Shown: positions 34,985-43,103 of the stretch, piece by piece
Layout: each line of letters starts with the position of its first letter
Numbering within the stretch: the stretch's first letter is position 1
Source: a bacterium UBP8_UBA817
GTDB lineage: Bacteria > Margulisbacteria > Marinamargulisbacteria > UBA817
Direction: 5' to 3'
Length of the DNA: 52,537 nucleotides
Assembly: GCA_002296285.1 (NCBI GenBank)
Contig: DBHX01000064.1
Location: 1 to 52,537 of the forward strand
Translations under genes and position numbers: made by a program
Notes under the pieces: generated by a model
Databases searched by the model: none
Told to the model about the DNA's origin: nothing
The model's input: the letters and a program-made list of their open reading frames with translations, nothing else

Positions 34985-36613
34985 TTAACTGTTTGGCGTA
35001 ATTAACGAAGTAACATCCTCCAACTTTAATCGATGCAAAACATGGTCATAGGGTTGAATCTTAGCATTTTCCAAATTCAACGATAATTCACCAAAAGATT
35101 GCCCTGAAACACCCAAAAAATCAAATAGCTTTTGGGTAATATTCGGACACACTGGGGACAAGTAAATATTAAGCATGCGAAGTGCATTTAACGCCACCGT
35201 ACATACAATGCGTGCCGCCTCCTCATCTTCTTTGACCATGGCCCAAGGCGCTTTATCATCAATGTACTTATTGGCCATTTCGGCACATTCCATAATCAAC
35301 CGCATGCATTTATTCGTTTCCAAGGCATCATATGCCGATTGAATATGATCGGAGTGCCCCATAATGTTATTTAAAAGAGCTGCCCCCTCATCATCAATAA
35401 TTGATAATCGACCCGCCAGTTTTTTGTTAACAATGGCCCCAATACGACTCGCAATATTAATAAACTTACCCAAAACATCCGAATTGATTCGATGCACAAA
35501 GTCTTCCAAACTAAAATCAATATCCTCCATGCTTGCCGATAGCTTCGCCGCGTAATAATACCTCAATATATCGGGGTCCAATTCATCAGCATAATCTCGC
35601 GCCAAAATAAATGTGCCGCGACTTTTGGACATTTTCTCGCCGTTCACCGTTAGAAACCCATGAATATGCACCTTCTTGGGTTGCTGGAAACCAGACACCG
35701 CCAACATGGCCGGCCAAAACAACGTATGAAAGTACATAATGTCTTTGCCAATAAAATGATGAATTTCAACACCCTCGTTTTTCCAATATTGCTCATGAGA
35801 TTCATTTTTTGTCTGTGCCCAGGACTCTGTCGTCGCAATATACCCAATGGGCGCATCCAACCACACATAAAAATACTTATCTTCAGTTCCAGGAATTTTA
35901 AATCCAAAATAAGGCGCATCTCTTGAAATATCCCATGGCTTTAATTCCCCATCCAGCCACTCAGTTAATTTATTTTTTACGGACTGAGACACAGGATTTT
36001 GATCCAGCCAATCCGTAATATCTTTCCTGTATTTTTCTAAATTAAAAAAGTAATGTGTCGAATCCTTTAACACCGGTGGCTTTCCTGAAAAAACAGACAC
36101 TGGGCTCACCAAATCCGTCGCTGAATATGTCGCATAACATTTCTCACAAGCATCCCCATATTGATCCTCTGCACCACATTTAGGACAGATGCCCTTGATG
36201 TATCGATCCGATAAAAACAATCCCTTTTCTTCATCAAAATACTGTTGAATGTCTTTTTTTATTATCCCACCATCGGATTCTGCAGACCCAAAAACATATT
36301 CAGATAACTGTCGGTTTTCATCACTATGTGTGGAATAGTAATGATCATACTCAATGTTAAATCGCTCAAAATCACGAATATGTTGTGCTTTAACCCTATC
36401 TATAAATTCCTCTGGCTCAACGCCTTCTTTTTCTGCACTCAACATAATGGCGGTTCCATGGGCATCATCAGCACACATATAATAACATTGATGACCCATC
36501 AACTTTTGAAATCGCACAAAAATATCGGTTTGAACATGTTCAACCAAATGCCCCAAATGAATATCGCCATTCGCATAAGGTAAAGCACTCGTTACAAGGT
36601 AGGTTTTTGACAT
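34985..36613 (-). CDS. metG: Methionyl-tRNA synthetase
   Basis: MetG charges tRNA-Met. The ~542-residue class I synthetase begins TYLVTSALPYANGDIHLGH (HIGH motif as HLGH), has a zinc knuckle CPKCGAEDQYGDACEKC, the KMSKS motif in GEKMSKSRGTF, and an alpha-helical anticodon domain. No C-terminal tRNA-binding (Trbp111-like) domain is attached. ATG 36613 is chosen from family alignment; upstream in-frame codons to 36652 are unlikely. A TTGACG hexamer lies upstream of the start, with a poor -10. Confidence 0.95.
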   Translation of the reverse strand: MSKTYLVTSALPYANGDIHLGHLVEHVQTDIFVRFQKLMGHQCYYMCADDAHGTAIMLSAEKEGVEPEEFIDRVKAQHIRDFERFNIEYDHYYSTHSDENRQLSEYVFGSAESDGGIIKKDIQQYFDEEKGLFLSDRYIKGICPKCGAEDQYGDACEKCYATYSATDLVSPVSVFSGKPPVLKDSTHYFFNLEKYRKDITDWLDQNPVSQSVKNKLTEWLDGELKPWDISRDAPYFGFKIPGTEDKYFYVWLDAPIGYIATTESWAQTKNESHEQYWKNEGVEIHHFIGKDIMYFHTLFWPAMLAVSGFQQPKKVHIHGFLTVNGEKMSKSRGTFILARDYADELDPDILRYYYAAKLSASMEDIDFSLEDFVHRINSDVLGKFINIASRIGAIVNKKLAGRLSIIDDEGAALLNNIMGHSDHIQSAYDALETNKCMRLIMECAEMANKYIDDKAPWAMVKEDEEAARIVCTVALNALRMLNIYLSPVCPNITQKLFDFLGVSGQSFGELSLNLENAKIQPYDHVLHRLKLEDVTSLITPNS

Positions 36614-36693
36614 AGTTAAACGGTACAATTTTAACCCAAATATCGTCAACAAAGGAAACGGAAAACAAACACTCCTCCACTAAAACCGTCCCA

Positions 36694-36721
36694 TTGATAA
36701 GACCTTGTCATTGATTATAAT
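36694..36721 (+). promoter_or_regulatory. Promoter upstream of the DUF2971 gene
   Basis: TTGATA (36694-36699), a 16-bp spacer and a perfect TATAAT (36716-36721). A GTG follows 8 nt later at 36730. The 36614-36693 stretch between metG and this site holds nothing else I can support. Confidence 0.65.
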
Positions 36722-36729
36722 GCTGTAAT

Positions 36730-37649
36730 GTGATTACTTCCCAAATCAATGAAACCCAATGTTTTAGGACCATCAATGATATTCTAGACAAACTAATCTA
36801 TCCGATCCATCACAACTTGATGCACATAGAAACCAATGCGTTGAGGCCATAAAACCATGCATCGATGCGTTTAAATTGCATCACACCAACTGGCGGAGCT
36901 GCAGTGTATTATTTGATGTTTTCATTGAAATTATTCAACGCTTACACCCAATAGAACAAAATAACGCAACCATTGCATCGTGGTGGCATGACCTATTGGA
37001 AATTTATTACTCGAACGAATACAAAATTAATAAAACATATAAAGAAAACAAACCACCCTCCCACTTATATCGTTATTATAATCTTGAGGCATTTACCGAT
37101 AACGATTTAGCCCAGTTATTCACACACATCAAAACCACCAACCCACACAATTACAACGATATCTTTGAATTATTGCCAACTTTTACTGACAACCCCATAT
37201 CCACCCTTTCATTTTCAAGCGAGTCACCAATTAGAACAGAAAACGCTCAATTGATGATCGGGCATTACACCAAACAACGGCATGGCATTTGCATAAAATA
37301 TAAGACAATGCCTGATTCAACACAAATTTTTTTATGCCCCATCGATTACGAATTGGTTTACGCTAATCCGATGACTGACTTTAAAAACGTCTACCACCCA
37401 GATACGATGCTTAGAAAAAAATTCACGTGTTGGAAATACGAAAAAGAGTGGCGATTGATCCATCGAAAACCTCACGGTTTGGAACCCTTAGAAAGGGTGG
37501 GATTAAAGATCAATTCATTGTTTTTTGTTCCAAATATTAATAAAAAAATAAAACAAATTTTGTTAGAACAATGCCGTCAACACACTATTGAACATTCATC
37601 ATTGAATTGTTGGTTTGGCGGAGCTTTCATAACATCTGATATCATTTAA
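36730..37649 (+). pseudogene. DUF2971 protein gene, apparently frameshifted near 36840
   Basis: The main frame (TTG 36876 to 37649, 257 residues) carries a DUF2971 domain: HLYRYYN, MIGHYTKQRHGICIKY, and RKKFTCWKYEKEWRLIHR. This family is of unknown function. It has no ATG and its frame is open back to 36780 without a start. In another frame, GTG 36730 directly after a good promoter opens MITSQINETQCFRTINDILDKL-type helical sequence that stops at 36852. Joining the two by a one-base shift around 36838-36843 gives a continuous protein. I infer a frameshifted gene or an assembly error; a 40-residue upstream ORF followed by a TTG-started gene is the alternative. Confidence 0.55.
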
Positions 37650-37719
37650 CCGAATCAAGCAAATTGACACACCAGCATGGGATTTGGCACATGCAATTTT
37701 TATGGCTCCCAATCCAGCG

Positions 37720-37748
37720 TTGCCTAAGCGCTGAGCAATGTGTACAAT
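37720..37748 (+). promoter_or_regulatory. Promoter of the RsbRD-sigma54 activator gene
   Basis: TTGCCT (37720-37725), a 17-bp spacer, TACAAT (37743-37748), then 10 nt to the ATG with no ribosome binding site. Confidence 0.6.
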
Positions 37749-37758
37749 AGTTGAACAT

Positions 37759-39183
37759 ATGAGCGATAACAAAAACCTGGTGGATATCAATCAATTATTC
37801 AATCATTGGATGAATCAAATCGAAACCAATGATCATTACAGAGAGCTAACCAAGGATGAAATTGAACGCATCCAACACAATTCCAAAGATTTTTTGTCTC
37901 GATGCATGAATTCCACCCCAGAGCTCTCAAATATTGACCCAACCGCCATTAAACCACTCCTAGAATTTTTAAGAAGCATTCGAAAAACTCATGAACAGCA
38001 AGGGTTATCCATCAGAGACACAACCCTACTGACACTTTCTTTGAAATCAAGTTTAACTGAATATTTAAAAACATTTGATGAATCCGCGCCGATGTTTCAA
38101 GAGCTTAACCATTTATTGGATATGTTTAGCATTTTGTCATTTGAACTTTATTCCAATGAACAAGAGTCAATGATTGATCAACAATCCGAACAGATAAAAT
38201 ACTTGCAAACAACTGAAGGCCGCGCCTTTGGAACACTCATTGGGCAATCACAAGCCATGAAAACAGTATATCAAGCCATTGGGCTAATTCTTGAAAATGA
38301 TGTTAGTGTGCTTTTGCAAGGTGAAAGTGGAACAGGAAAAGATGTCATTGCCAATGTTATTCATCAATATTCCAATCGAAAAAATAAACCATTCATTGCC
38401 ATTAACTGTGGCGCCATTCCTGATAACCTCATTGAATCGGAGTTATTTGGCCATGAACAAGGGGCATTTACCGGCGCGGATAAAGAACGAATTGGGAAAT
38501 TTGAATTGGCCAATAACGGTACGCTATTTTTAGATGAAATTAGTGAACTAAGCCTAGATCAACAAACTCGACTATTGCGAGTCATTCAAAATCAAGAAGT
38601 TGAACGGGTTGGGGGCAGCAAAAAAATACCCCTCAATGTTCGACTGATTGCGGCATCCAACAAGCCGCTAGAGGTTCTTGTAAAAAACGGTCATTTTCGA
38701 ATGGATTTATTTTATCGAATCAATGTGTTTCCTATTCATATTCCCAAGCTCATTGACCGAGAAAATGACATCATCCTCCTTGCCAATCATTTCATTGAAA
38801 AATACAGCCATAAAATGAACCTACCTAAAGCAAAACTAACAAAATCAGGCGCTCATTATTTAATGAATCAATCATGGCCTGGAAACATTCGCGAACTTGA
38901 AAATACAATTCAACGTGCCATTTTAGTTAGCAATGGAAAAGACATCACGGAAATGGCATTAAGCTTTAAGCCAGGACAACCCATTACACAGCCCATGTTA
39001 CCCGCACCAGAAGATAAAATACCCCCCCCATTTGTCCCAACCACACTTGATGAAAACGAAGAAGCATTCATTCGACAAACCCTGAATTATTATCAAGGAA
39101 ACATAAAAAAAGCAGCCGAAAATTTAGGGGTTTCAAGAACAACACTTTACAATAAGTTTAAGAAATACAATATAGACGCATAA
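37759..39183 (+). CDS. Sigma54-dependent activator with an N-terminal RsbRD-type sensor domain
   Basis: A 474-residue regulator. Residues ~1-150 resemble the RsbRD N-terminal (non-heme globin) domain of stressosome proteins: RKTHEQQGLSIRDTTLLTLSL and a helix ending ELYSNEQESMIDQQSEQIKYL. The AAA+ domain has Walker A GESGTGKD (near 189), the sigma54-contact loop GAFTGA (near 235), Walker B LFLDEI and the RMDLFYRINVFPI sensor region. A Fis-type HTH ends the protein (IKKAAENLGVSRTTLYNKFKKY). No receiver domain is present, so the signal enters through the globin-like domain. I use ATG 37759; an earlier in-frame codon overlaps the promoter. RpoN itself is not in the window. Confidence 0.88.
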   Translation: MSDNKNLVDINQLFNHWMNQIETNDHYRELTKDEIERIQHNSKDFLSRCMNSTPELSNIDPTAIKPLLEFLRSIRKTHEQQGLSIRDTTLLTLSLKSSLTEYLKTFDESAPMFQELNHLLDMFSILSFELYSNEQESMIDQQSEQIKYLQTTEGRAFGTLIGQSQAMKTVYQAIGLILENDVSVLLQGESGTGKDVIANVIHQYSNRKNKPFIAINCGAIPDNLIESELFGHEQGAFTGADKERIGKFELANNGTLFLDEISELSLDQQTRLLRVIQNQEVERVGGSKKIPLNVRLIAASNKPLEVLVKNGHFRMDLFYRINVFPIHIPKLIDRENDIILLANHFIEKYSHKMNLPKAKLTKSGAHYLMNQSWPGNIRELENTIQRAILVSNGKDITEMALSFKPGQPITQPMLPAPEDKIPPPFVPTTLDENEEAFIRQTLNYYQGNIKKAAENLGVSRTTLYNKFKKYNIDA

Positions 39184-39209
39184 TTAAACCATCATAAAAA
39201 TGGTGCGAT

Positions 39210-39800
39210 CTACAAAAAAGGGATTAAGCGGCGATTTAATTCAAATGTTAGATTTGCTTTTAAATAAGCCATTGGATCAGAAGAACTGGTTGCATAAGAT
39301 CGATTCATAGCCAAAGAAAGATCCAAGAAAATATTTTTTTTCCATACAATGCGCTGACCCACTTCAACAGATATCATCAAATCCCATTTATTATTGTGAT
39401 TAAACCCAACCAACCCCTGCAAAAAAACAGAATTTTGCTTGCCGTAATTATCCAAATAAGATCGCCCACCAATCATTGCACCCAAATCACCGGTCTGATG
39501 ATTAAATTCGGATTGTGGATTTGCATGCAAAAAAACCATGGTAGACCACCCATTGTTTTGAGGAGATTCATACAAAAATTGAATATCACCTCTTGCTATA
39601 ACCGATTCCAAATTGGTACTTAACAAACGAACAACTGTATTGGAGGAGGAATGAACCACAGGACTCTCTTGATTTACTGGATTAATTTGAACCACAGGGG
39701 CCTCATCAACTTTTTTACTAGTATCTTCTTCAAATAACACTTGAGCTGAAACCGGCACACAAAAAATCATTAAAATGAAAAGACCATTAAAAAATCTCAT
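39210..39800 (-). CDS. Small outer-membrane beta-barrel-like protein
   Basis: A ~196-residue protein with a signal peptide (MRFFNGLFILMIFCVPVSA) and a Pro/Val/Ser-rich linker, then alternating amphipathic strands typical of a small barrel (VFLQGLVGFNHN, DLMISVEVGQRIVW, NIFLDLSLAMNRSY) ending in ...RRLIPFL. I use ATG 39800; a further in-frame codon at 39818 lies beyond a TATAAT that sits 7 nt before 39800. Function unknown. It is divergent from holA. Confidence 0.6.
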   Translation of the reverse strand: MRFFNGLFILMIFCVPVSAQVLFEEDTSKKVDEAPVVQINPVNQESPVVHSSSNTVVRLLSTNLESVIARGDIQFLYESPQNNGWSTMVFLHANPQSEFNHQTGDLGAMIGGRSYLDNYGKQNSVFLQGLVGFNHNNKWDLMISVEVGQRIVWKKNIFLDLSLAMNRSYATSSSDPMAYLKANLTFELNRRLIPFL

Positions 39801-39807
39801 AATATAT

Positions 39808-39813
39808 ATTATA
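39808..39813 (-). promoter_or_regulatory. -10 element directly before the 39800 gene
   Basis: Perfect TATAAT ending 7 nt before the ATG; no clear -35 and no ribosome binding site. Confidence 0.45.
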
Positions 39814-39847
39814 ATCATGTTTAAATAAATGATGCATTAACTTTCTT

Positions 39848-40801
39848 ATGTTTTACTTAATTACCGGTGAAAACACCCCCTTAATCGAGGATGAAAAATC
39901 AAAAATTTGCTCAAAATTTCAGGGCATTCCCTTTAACAAACTCACAGAGAATACCTCCTTAGAAGACTTCATATTAAATACAGAAGCTTGCGACATGTTC
40001 TCCCCTCAAAAAGGACAAATAATCATTAATCCAAAATGGCTTAAAAAAATATCGAAAGAAACCATCGGATCATTTGAACGTTGCTTATTAACAGCCTCAA
40101 ATTTTAAATTGCCGCTACTATTCATCATAAAAAAAATCGACAAGCGATCTATTGGCTATAAACTTCTAAAAAAATATAAGGTAATTGAAAAAGACTGTCC
40201 AGAATTCAAAGAATGGGAAAATCAAAAAGTAATCGACTGGATCATTTATTATTGCCAAAAAGAAAACAGCCCAATTGACATTAAAGCAGCGCAAATGTTA
40301 ATTGATGCGTATGGATCAAATCTAGGAATTATCAAACAAGAAATTGATAAATGCATGGTCACCATTTTACCCAAAAAAAACATCACTTCAAATGACCTTA
40401 TTCATGCGTCGAGCAATTCTGTTGGAGAATATGCCCTGCTGTCAACCGCAATTAAAAAAGGAAATATCAATAAAATAATTTTTCATATGGATCAATTAAT
40501 GAATCACAAAGAAGATCCCCATAAGATATTTAACCAGTTTCTATTTCAAATCAATCAACTGTTGCCTCTGGCATTGGCCCATCAACAACGAATACACCCT
40601 GAAAAATTAGCCAAACAATTAGGAAAACACCCATTTTTTATAAAAAAACAAATGGAGTCGCTGATTAAAAACCCCCTAAAAAACAAACTCACTCAAATTT
40701 TAAAAACTCTTTCTGAAATTGACCGATTAATTAAATCGGGAAAACTAACCGCAAAACTAGCGCTTATACGTTTTGCAAATCAATTAAAATATCAATTATA
40801 A
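39848..40801 (+). CDS. holA: DNA polymerase III delta subunit
   Basis: HolA opens the beta sliding clamp within the clamp loader. The 317-residue protein has the family's N-terminal LITGENTPLIEDEK, a degenerate AAA+ module without a P-loop, AQMLIDAYGSNLGIIKQEIDK and the C-terminal helical collar domain ending LIKSGKLTAKLALIRFANQL. The sequence is divergent but the layout fits. It begins 30 bp after the 39818 position of the divergent gene. Confidence 0.85.
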   Translation: MFYLITGENTPLIEDEKSKICSKFQGIPFNKLTENTSLEDFILNTEACDMFSPQKGQIIINPKWLKKISKETIGSFERCLLTASNFKLPLLFIIKKIDKRSIGYKLLKKYKVIEKDCPEFKEWENQKVIDWIIYYCQKENSPIDIKAAQMLIDAYGSNLGIIKQEIDKCMVTILPKKNITSNDLIHASSNSVGEYALLSTAIKKGNINKIIFHMDQLMNHKEDPHKIFNQFLFQINQLLPLALAHQQRIHPEKLAKQLGKHPFFIKKQMESLIKNPLKNKLTQILKTLSEIDRLIKSGKLTAKLALIRFANQLKYQL

Positions 40802-40806
40802 TCAAT

Positions 40807-40840
40807 GCATATTTTATGTTTTTTTGGGCGATACTCTAAT
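40807..40840 (+). promoter_or_regulatory. Sigma-28-like promoter of the 40.8 kb gene pair
   Basis: GCATA (40807-40811), 17 nt, then CGATACTCTAAT from 40829, preceded by GG so that the block reads GGCGATAC (6 of 8 to GCCGATAA). Same spacing and the same CGATACT-N-TAATTA core as upstream of the 29.9 kb gene. Confidence 0.45.
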
Positions 40841-40854
40841 TAAGAGGAATTGAT

Positions 40855-41193
40855 ATGACACAAAGCTTAAACATCAATAATGATTTTGAAAATAAATCCA
40901 ACCATAAAAATAATGTTGAACTATCTGCACAAGAACGTGAAGCATTCAAAAACGAGTTTAAAAAAAACTTAAATGAATTGGACGCAATTAATAATTTAAT
41001 CGAAAAACATTTGGACATTGAGGGTGTCAAAGCAATGGATTCTAAAACAGTCAATGAAGAATCGGACACATTGGAGATGAAACAATCATACAATGACTCT
41101 GCAAAAATTCAACGCGAACGTATGCAACGCATCGGCTTACTAAAAAGTGATCCAACAGGAAAAAACCTAAAGGCATCTGGAGAAGATATCTAG
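40855..41193 (+). CDS. 112-residue charged protein, unknown
   Basis: Not recognised. Asn/Lys/Glu-rich, with a long helix-prone centre (AQEREAFKNEFKKNLNELDAINNLIEKHL) that could be coiled-coil, and no signal peptide or membrane segment. A GAGGAA ribosome binding site precedes the ATG. The stop overlaps the next start as TAGTG. The shared promoter-like block links it to the 29.9 kb acidic protein. Small size, charge and pairing would fit a secretion-apparatus component or chaperone, but that is speculation. Confidence 0.6.
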   Translation: MTQSLNINNDFENKSNHKNNVELSAQEREAFKNEFKKNLNELDAINNLIEKHLDIEGVKAMDSKTVNEESDTLEMKQSYNDSAKIQRERMQRIGLLKSDPTGKNLKASGEDI

Positions 41194-41444
41194 TGTCAGA
41201 CATTAATGCTGTATTGGCCATGCACTCATTACTTGAACAAGTGATAAATGCACCGGATACTATTTCAGATCCCGCACTTCAAGCCGTAGATTCATCCACA
41301 AGTACCGATGAATTGCAAGACAAACTTCAAATCATTGAACAGGCCAATCAAGGCCAAAACATTGAATTAACCGCATCCATTCGTCGCATTCAAACCATGA
41401 TCCAAAACGATGCGTCATTAATCGATATTAAGAATTCCTTCTAA
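41193..41444 (+). CDS. 83-residue protein, unknown
   Basis: Not recognised. GTG start at 41193, coupled to the preceding gene by a 1-bp overlap. The sequence is acidic and helical, with amphipathic stretches near both ends (INAVLAMHSLLEQVI, LTASIRRIQTMIQND) and a Ser/Thr-rich middle. No signal peptide or membrane segment. Size and helix-turn-helix layout recall small rod or needle proteins of type III-like exporters, but no signature supports that. It ends 6 bp before the convergent Omp85 gene. Confidence 0.55.
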   Translation: MSDINAVLAMHSLLEQVINAPDTISDPALQAVDSSTSTDELQDKLQIIEQANQGQNIELTASIRRIQTMIQNDASLIDIKNSF

Positions 41445-41450
41445 CAGCTA

Positions 41451-43103
41451 CTAAAATGCTTGAGATACATTAAAGTGCAAAATGAGATCATTGCCATAGG
41501 CCAAATCCAACCGTAATGGGACCAAAGCATTTAAAAAACGAACCCCAACCCCATACCCATAATAAAAGGGGGCCGATTGAATGGCATCAGAAATAAAACC
41601 ACCATCCAAAAATAAAACGCCCATCAAACCATCATTAAATTGATATCGTGGCTCTACGTTAAACGACCACCGATAATTTCCATAAAAAGACAACTCTTTA
41701 TACCCTCTTAATGAATTGGACCCACCCAAACTAAACTTTTCTGTTTCAAATGTAGATGCATTTGTTTGCTTGTAATATACCCCACCAAATAATCGATAAG
41801 CAATGGTGGTTGAATTTTGAATAGGCACATACTGAGAATGCATTAGGCTAATGCGAGTAAAGTCAACGCCACCTAAAGTCACGCCAAAAATCTGACCACC
41901 TTTATCCATAATTAACTTCGACCGGTGCCCATTTTTAGGATTTAATGGGGCTTTAACCGTATTCCAATCAATAAAAACACTTAAAGAATTTAAATTATAT
42001 GTAGAAAAAGCGTCCGTAATCTGTGGATAAACCCGTTCTGAACGAAAGCCTGCACCCGTTGTAAGAAACAATTTCTTGATGGGCTTCGTTAAAAAAATAC
42101 TTCCACCAGTTCGAATAGTATCGTACGTCGTGGAATCGCCTTGATACAACTCAGATCGAAACATGGTAAAGGCTTTGACATCCAACACAAATTGATAAAG
42201 ATTAAAAATCCATGGTTGCTGATAATGCATTTGATACGTTCGAATATTCCATTCATTTAAATACCCCAATTGAGCTTGCAATAACAAAAAGTCAGAATAT
42301 ATAAACATATGATACAGTTTAAATTTTGAAAAAATGCCCACCCCCTGATCTTTTTCAAGTTCCTCAATACCAATATCCAATCGATTGATTTTACGCTCTT
42401 TAACACGATAAGAAATTGTCACATTATCAGAACTAATGTAGTTAATGCTTGGGGAAGAAATTGATGAAAAATAAGGCAATGACGACAATGATTGGTAATC
42501 AACGTCCAAAAAATATCGATCAACGTATGTATGTTTTTTGGAAACTATTTCACGAAAAAGAACGAAGGGCTCTGTTTCTTTTAAGCCAAGAAATTCGACG
42601 CCTTGCAAACGTGGAGATTCTATTTCAATAACAATATCACCATCATCCAATACCTCATACGATCTAACTGAGGATAAAAAGTAGCCTTCAATATCCAAAA
42701 CCTGATTAATATACCGAATATCTGACTCTAAATAACGAAAATTAAATTGACGGCCCTTTCTATTTTTTAATCCATTCATAAGCAAGGCATTCGAGATTGG
42801 AAGATCCTTAAATATTATATTGCGAATAACAGGCGTTTGAACAATATCAAAGGACAAGGTATTGATTCCATTCAATTCATTTAGTTCAAAGATCAACCGC
42901 TGATAATTTCCTTTTGCATTCATTCGTTGAATAAACTCTCTGATTTGACGATCCGTCACAAAACTTCCTTTAAAACGATTCCTTAATTCAGCTAATAGCG
43001 CTACATCAACAGATTTATGAACTTCTACATGATGAATAAACGCAGGAAAAATAACCACGGAAAAAAAGAAAAGATACCCAATAATTTTAGAAAGCATACC
43101 CAT
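41451..43103 (-). CDS. Omp85-family outer-membrane protein (TamA/BamA-like)
   Basis: A 550-residue Omp85 protein. After a signal peptide (IIGYLFFFSVVIFPAF) come about three POTRA-like repeats to near residue 235 (ending ISYRVKERK), then a C-terminal barrel with FSLGGSNSLRGYKE near residue 460, the conserved (V/L)RG(F/Y) lid-lock motif, and a terminal ...LHFNVSQAF with C-terminal Phe. The directly upstream gene encodes a TamB-like protein (17-bp overlap), so the TamA role is favoured over BamA. A separate BamA is not in the window. Confidence 0.88.
   Translation of the reverse strand: MGMLSKIIGYLFFFSVVIFPAFIHHVEVHKSVDVALLAELRNRFKGSFVTDRQIREFIQRMNAKGNYQRLIFELNELNGINTLSFDIVQTPVIRNIIFKDLPISNALLMNGLKNRKGRQFNFRYLESDIRYINQVLDIEGYFLSSVRSYEVLDDGDIVIEIESPRLQGVEFLGLKETEPFVLFREIVSKKHTYVDRYFLDVDYQSLSSLPYFSSISSPSINYISSDNVTISYRVKERKINRLDIGIEELEKDQGVGIFSKFKLYHMFIYSDFLLLQAQLGYLNEWNIRTYQMHYQQPWIFNLYQFVLDVKAFTMFRSELYQGDSTTYDTIRTGGSIFLTKPIKKLFLTTGAGFRSERVYPQITDAFSTYNLNSLSVFIDWNTVKAPLNPKNGHRSKLIMDKGGQIFGVTLGGVDFTRISLMHSQYVPIQNSTTIAYRLFGGVYYKQTNASTFETEKFSLGGSNSLRGYKELSFYGNYRWSFNVEPRYQFNDGLMGVLFLDGGFISDAIQSAPFYYGYGVGVRFLNALVPLRLDLAYGNDLILHFNVSQAF

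Noticed and set aside
37681..37715. Sigma54 promoter before the activator gene (TTGGCAC)
   Set aside because: No GC at the required 10-nt distance after GG; a normal sigma-70-type promoter fits better.
40855..41444. Type III secretion needle or chaperone genes
   Set aside because: Size and helicity fit, but there is no family signature and no secretion apparatus gene nearby; kept as unknown.
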